This document shows positions 58,281 to 64,000 of a stretch of 64,000 bases of DNA, piece after piece. This DNA comes from Bryum argenteum (lineage: Eukaryota > Streptophyta > Bryopsida > Bryales > Bryaceae): assembly GCA_037043015.1 (NCBI GenBank), contig CM073322.1, forward strand, positions 19,913,601 through 19,977,600, written 5' to 3'. Both the position numbers and the translations under genes were made by a program. The notes under the pieces were generated by a model that did no database searches, was not told the origin of the DNA, and saw nothing but the letters and a program-made list of their open reading frames with translations. Numbering within the stretch: the stretch's first letter is position 1; every line of letters begins with the position of its first letter.

Positions 58281-60240
58281 TGAACATATTGTTTATCACA
58301 ACCTATGTATAGTATGACTTTAGTACATTACCTAAGGAATTGTCAAATTCTTCTCAAGTTCTCTTCAACCAATGACCACTTCAATGAGCAACCCTCAAAA
58401 CCAGTTACTTCACATGGAATGATTATTGTGACGTGTTTGACATGCCACAACCTCGTTACTTTTTCATAATCAACGGTGATCAGTTATCATAGTGACTTGA
58501 CATTTTACTTTGCTAATCATTGGAACATTGCCATTGTTGATAATTGATAGTCATTCTTCTATAATAAAAAATAGAATAAAAAAATGATCATATAAAATCA
58601 TCTTGCTTGCACTAATAACAAAATTAAACTAGTTTTGTCGTAGGTGACTCTAGAACCAAATTCTAATATCTTCATCGAACACATGATTTTTACCAACTTA
58701 TATTGTAGAATATAACATTCTAAATTTTACATAAAGTGATAAAGAACAAAAGTAATTCATCAGTTTACTACTAAGGAGCCAAACATAAACCCATTTAGGT
58801 ATCATACCACCATTCGTTACTAATTTGAGATTATCGATACCAACATACCATTTCTACTATCCCCTACAATCCCCTACATGATAACACCACCCTTACCATA
58901 TAAGGTAGCATTTTATATTGTCTTATGCGCACTCATTATACTTGTAAACTTTCCTACATACTCACCATAAGGTTTTATAAGGACAAGACATTGTTTTTCT
59001 ATTCAGTACAAACAACATCCTATTTTGTACATTCTGAACCATTTTGTGTGCACATTGTGGTATAATAATACAATTCTATGTGATATTTTATGCATAAAAA
59101 ATTGCTTTACATGTACAATACATTAGGCATATCACATTGTGTTACGCATCTCGTACTGTGTTAGTTCAATCATTTGTTCTGAGTAGGAGGTCACTTCATG
59201 TATTTTATTTGTTACACATACTACATCCCATGCGCATCTTACATTAACATACTATTACATATTTTTATCAGGTTGCTTTAGGCACCTTGTGCATTTATTT
59301 GTACATGGTCGCTTCAAGCACCTCGTTCAGTTATTTGTACATGGTCACTTTAGGCACCTCGTGCAGTTATTTGTACATGGTCGCTTCAGGTCAGTTCATA
59401 CATCTTATTTGTTACGCACATCACGTACTTTGCACATTTATATTGCTTGTACGCACATCACGTACTTTGCACATCTTATATTGTTTGTACGCACATCACG
59501 TACTTTGCACATCTTATATTGTCTGAATCTGTCAAATATCTGTATTAGATCGCTTCAGGCACCTCGATTAGTTGTTTTCACATGGTTGCTTCATTCATCT
59601 CGTAGCACCTGTTATGGACATTACATCCGGTACGCACCTTGTATTATTTTCTACACACATTACATTTTTTTACAAATCTCTTATATTTATATTTAACATC
59701 ACATACTGTACGCATCTAGTATTATATAGGATTATCTGTCACGTACATGACATTGTTGTACGCATTGTGGCGCTATCTTCAATTACCTTTCACACACATC
59801 ATGTTGTTTCATACTTTGATACACTTTTTAGTGTACAATACACTATTATACACATCATGTACTATCTTCTGTGTATACAATGGTATACAAAAATACATGG
59901 CTTTATTGTATTCCAAGTGGAATACACTACTTTACTATCTTTTATGCTAAACTCATAAATTCACATGTCTTTACCTATATTTTTGTTTTTAAAAAAAATA
60001 GAGAGACACTTTTACAAGAATTCTCTAATGTAAATATGCATGACTAATATCCTCCAATAATAAAGTTCTGAAAATCATTTATACCCTAATAAGAAATTTA
60101 TACCCTAACAAGGAATTTGCATATCAATTTCAATGTAGTTCATCTCATAGCATATCTCTCTTATATTTCCAATTGATGGATATTTACGGTACATAATCAT
60201 TCTTATCAACACGAATTAATAATTAGGAACTCACTAACAA
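58281..60240. repeat. AT-rich DNA with two tandem arrays
   Basis: At about 59275-59395, three units of about 36 bp share GTTATTTGTACATGGTC and GGCACCTCGT. At about 59400-59525, units of about 40 bp share TACGCACATCACGTACTTTG and CACATCTTATATTG. Degenerate relatives (TACGCA, CACATCA) continue to about 59900. No gene is seen. Confidence 0.75.
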
Positions 60241-60555
60241 TACACTAAGCATGATGTGAGTCCCATCCACTCGCACCAGCAATGAAAGCGCCGCATTTCA
60301 TCCAAGCGTCATCCACAGAGCTTTACTAATTCATCCATTCTGCTTCGAAGGATTTATGCTTCTTCTTCGCTCTCCCCCTCCCGCCCCGTGCAGCTTCAGA
60401 GCATTGAAGCTCTTCTTCCCACATTTGATGTTGCCGCATTGCAATGGAGGATCACTACATTGCATTGATCTCTTAAGCGCCTGCATTTTCTCAATTGAAT
60501 TTTTCGCGAAATGATTTGATACAGTTTTGGCGAGTTGGTCTGGCGTTGATGCGTT
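60241..60555 (+). promoter_or_regulatory. Upstream region of the helicase gene
   Basis: Base composition shifts from AT-rich to balanced at about 60260, which probably marks the promoter and 5' UTR. No specific element is claimed. Confidence 0.35.
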
Positions 60556-63500
60556 ATGGCGGAGGTTCTGTACATGGACGCGAAGTCCGTGAATTACACG
60601 GAGGAGAAAATCCAATTCTTCTTCCAGCGAGGCGCACCGAGGACAAAACCCGGATTCGGAGCCGGAGGAGGAGGAGGAGGAGAAGGGGATGTGTCTGCGT
60701 CACCGCGAGTACGAAGCGATGAATCGGTGTTAACTATGTACCGGGGTTTGAATTGTGGTGAGATACGCGTTCAAAACATACCTCGAATCCGTGGGATTAA
60801 ATACAATGGCAGCTGGTACACGTTTGATAACAAGAGGCTCTGGGTGTTGCGACAGTATGGTGGTGAAATACCGGTGCAGGTCGTTGATCGGCCGACAAAT
60901 TGGCAATTGGCGAAGCTCTCGAGAGTTGAGCGGGACGGGATCGGTAAAAAAGATCCCGAGCTTGTTGACAAGGAGTCGGACAAGCGGTTCCAGGCGCATG
61001 AGTTTAATTGCAAGCAGGAGCTTCTCGGCCGTGTACTTAAATGGAGCATCCGGGACTTGTTGGCAGCTCGACCTCCGGAGGAGGTAAATGCGATGACAGC
61101 TCTGGCGTTTGTTCCGTCCATCATCACAATGTGATGCTGTTGTTTTGAAAATTAGTGAATTTACTACTGTCTTCGGTGAAATATAGCAGATCATTCGATT
61201 AGTTTGTAGCAACCTATTACATTTGTTTCTCTTTTACTTCTTATTAGAGACGATCCTACACTTGTTTATCGCTGTTTCCTTCTTCTCTTCAGCTCACTAT
61301 CTAACACTTTAATATCACCAATGTTTTAGGACGGCCGTTCAGAAACATCACCAGTGTTTTTGCCGTCCTGAAACATCACACCTCACACATTAGATCTCCC
61401 TTTTCAGAAACTCTTCTCTATATGGATCACATGGTTTACTGTCAGCAAGTTCTAAGCTTTTTCTTCATTGTTCGGCACTGCTATCCTTCTCATAAGCATC
61501 TATAACATAACAATGAGGCTGTCGTTGTTGATACTTTCGATTTTTCAAAAAGTACAAAATTACTGCAGCTTTCAGAATCCGTTTCTGGTAGAGTAATGAC
61601 GAGTCTTTGAAAATCTCAGCTGCATAACATCTTATTGTCTCACCAGGAAAGCTAGAATCTGCTTGATTTTACTTCATGGATGTCAGTCAAAACTTCGACT
61701 CTGCTATGTTCACAAAGACACTTTGCGAACACTTTGTTTTATTCCATGTTGTCAACTTGCTGTTTGATGTGCGACTACTTAAATTCGTGTGTGCAACTTC
61801 GACAACCGCTATTCAGCTACTCCTTTTAACGATGGAGGAATATGAAGATTTGTGTTGTTCTGGTTGATATTCTTCTGACATTGTTCCCTAGCAGATCCTA
61901 CGCTTTTAGTCATGAGCTCCTTGCATGGTACTAGCGAGGAATTCTCTCTTCTAGCTGAGAGTGTGCATTTTATTATACTGCCTTCTTATTATCATTTGTT
62001 GTTTTGTCAGATAGCGCCGATTCCACTTCGGCACAGCACTGCGGAATCCTACATGGAGCTTCTCAGCCAGTGGCTGTTGGAAGAGACCCGTGCGCAGTTA
62101 CAGCAGAGTCTATTGAAAATTGTGGACTTGGCATCTACAGGGGTTAAGATTGATGCCGAGGTACGGTCAATGAGCAAAATGAAACATGGCTTACGGAGGA
62201 TGAACTGCATTGTACAGACGGATGCAATAAGGTGGTCGAAGCAGGCGAAAACGTACCGGCCAGCAGCCTCGGACATTGTGCTTCTAGCCACGTTCTCACC
62301 ACAGAAGCCTGCAGAATTGTTGACCAATACCGACGAATGTATCACTTTAGGTGTTGTGCAGGGAGGTCATATGTCTGGGTCGTCGTTTGAAGTTATGGTA
62401 AGCGCCGACATCAAAACGCATTTGTACAAGGAGCTTAAGCGAGAGGACAGAGCCTGGTATGCCGTGAAACTGGAAAGCATCGTTACATGTCAACGGATTT
62501 GGGACTCCCTTCATCATGCCGCAAACACGCCTCTCGCAGAATATATCGCCACTTATCAGAAACCTCCTCAGGTAACCTCCAACTTTAATGCATTGAGAAC
62601 AAGTTGCCCTGCTGGCTGGGTTGGATTTCCTCTATGCCTGTGTTTGTCACACAAGACAATGAAGGTAGAAAATATTTATTCTGTCGCTGTAAGCAATGTC
62701 TTTCAGTCTTGGGAGATTACTGTAGAGATGTGGAGATATCGAGCCGAATCTCTTGAGAGCGGATTATTATCCCTGTTTCTAAGTCCGTTTCAGAGTGGGA
62801 GTAAACAACCTCGTTCGCATATAAAGATCGGTGGTAAATGATAAGAGCCAAGTCATGCTGACACCACTTACCGATTAGTTCATCTAAGTGTCCGACTGTT
62901 GAGTTGCTCGCAACAAGCTTTAACGTACTCCAAACATAGGAGACGGGTTGAGGTTCTCAGCGGTTTCAGTATCCTACCCACGTTTGATGACATTCAGTCA
63001 CTTTTCGCGAAGCTTTTTCATCAGCATTCTAAAGCGACATGTTGCTCACATCAAGTGCATGTTGTTTGAGGTACTCTTCTGCAGCTGGATAACGTTACGC
63101 TTTGTCCCTTGCCAGAGCATCAATACACCAAGGACTACTTTACTGGATGAAGCTGAGGTGACTAAACTGCAGACTTATTGCAACGAGGTCCGGCGTCTAA
63201 ATTTGTCACAAACGGAAACTGTCCAGGGCTTCATTACCAGACTGTTAGACAGGGAGCAAGATTTTGGTGTGGAACTTATTCAAGGCCCTCCTGGTACAGG
63301 TAATATTGTCGACCCAGTCTGATACCTGTATCGCATTTTATCTGGAGGGGCGAGTTCTTTGTCTGAGACACTTGTTACATTCCACCCGCTGAGTTCTAGA
63401 TAATCAATGTATAAACTAAGGTATAGTAGAGGACACTAGAACCGTTCGGAACCTTTATCTTCTCCTATGCTGAGTTTCTGACTCCTGTTTCATTTCTAGA

Positions 63501-64000
63501 ATAGGTGTGACTTTCTAGAAATAGTGTGAGCAGGACTTGCCTACCGTGTATTGCTACCGATCTTTGTGTGAAATTGAGGCTGAATTTTGTTACTTTTAGT
63601 GGTCTGCAACCTCCTACTTACTCGTTGCGTGAAGAATAGTGGCAGCATTGATCTCAACAAGTAAAGCTTTTGCACGAAGTGATCTCTCGACTCTATGTTA
63701 AATTGTATCGAATGATTGAAAGATTACCTTCCAACTTATTGAATTCTTTTTGCCCACAGGCAAAACATCGACCCTGACAGCCATGCTATCTCCGACTGTT
63801 TGTACCAGCACACGCATCCTGGTCTGTGCTCCGACCAACACAGCTGTGAACGAGGCTGCGCGAAGGTTTCTGGCTCAAAAGCAGCAAGATCCTCAGTTAC
63901 ATTTTTGTAGCGATTTTGTAGCCTCTGCCAGCGCTGCCAGGTGCTGCACCGCGTTACGTCTTGGCGACATTGTAATGCTCGGTAGTGAAGATCGACTTGC
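60556..64000 (+). CDS. SEN1/MAA3-like SF1 helicase with N-terminal ParB/Srx-like segment, 3' end outside window
   Basis: Exons 60556-61083, 62011-62571, 63116-63299 and 63760 to the window edge join with consistent phases. Exon 1 has a glycine-rich loop, then a segment (NIPRIRGIKYNGSWYTFDNK to GGEIPVQVV) patterned like ParB/sulfiredoxin folds. After LKWSIRDLLAARPPEE the splice leads to IAPIPLRHSTAESYMELLSQ and WLLEETRAQL, the N-terminal mark of plant SEN1/MAA3-like helicases. RRMNCIVQTDAIRW and ESIVTCQRIWDSLHHA follow. The Walker A motif IQGPPGTG-KTSTLTAML is split by intron 3, and VCAPTNTAVNEAARRF (motif Ia) is in exon 4. Such helicases unwind RNA-DNA or RNA duplexes in transcription termination and RNA turnover. 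The exon 1 frame stays open to 61134 past the donor GAG-GTAAATG. Family identity is firm; the fusion is inferred from splice phase and family alignment. Confidence 0.85.

Overview
The window looks like nuclear DNA of a green-lineage eukaryote, most likely a non-seed streptophyte with flagellate cells (bryophyte, lycophyte, fern or charophyte alga). The reasons are GT-AG introns throughout, a plastid-type EamA/WAT1-related transporter with a transit-peptide-like N-terminus, a plant-type linker histone H1 with one intron, and a complete-looking IFT139/TTC21B gene, which flowering plants lack. No species can be named from sequence alone.

Layout. 1-3510 is the left-truncated remnant of a Ty3-type LTR retrotransposon on the minus strand, followed by a minisatellite (3511-4285) and about 6 kb with no recognisable gene. 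A nine-exon choline-transporter-like (CTL/SLC44) gene lies at 14843-10677 (minus). 14.9-25.4 kb is packed with short inverted-repeat elements and tandem repeats. 25450-29076 is a Mutator-like DNA transposon with long terminal inverted repeats and a perfect 9-bp target duplication. Histone H1 is at 32897-33896 (plus). 35-38.9 kb is repeat-rich without clear genes. IFT139 (about 22 exons, minus) fills 47579-39043. An intronless SMARCAD1/Fun30-like SNF2 ATPase (51121-48533, minus) is divergent from the eight-exon WAT1-related transporter (51626-54421, plus). 54.4-60.5 kb is AT-rich repeats. The right edge holds the 5' part of a SEN1/MAA3-like SF1 helicase (60556 to beyond 64000) with an unusual N-terminal ParB/sulfiredoxin-like segment.

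The host genes are functionally unrelated: lipid or choline transport, chromatin compaction, ciliary transport, chromatin remodelling, plastid metabolite export and RNA/DNA unwinding. The most system-like signal is the mobile fraction. One set of small elements is bounded by TTAA duplications with CCCTTAAACGTC-like ends (piggyBac-style). A second is bounded by TA with AGGTAGRGTG-like ends (Tc1/mariner-style). The third component is the Mutator-like element. At least one nested insertion, one back-to-back pair and one intronic insertion are visible.
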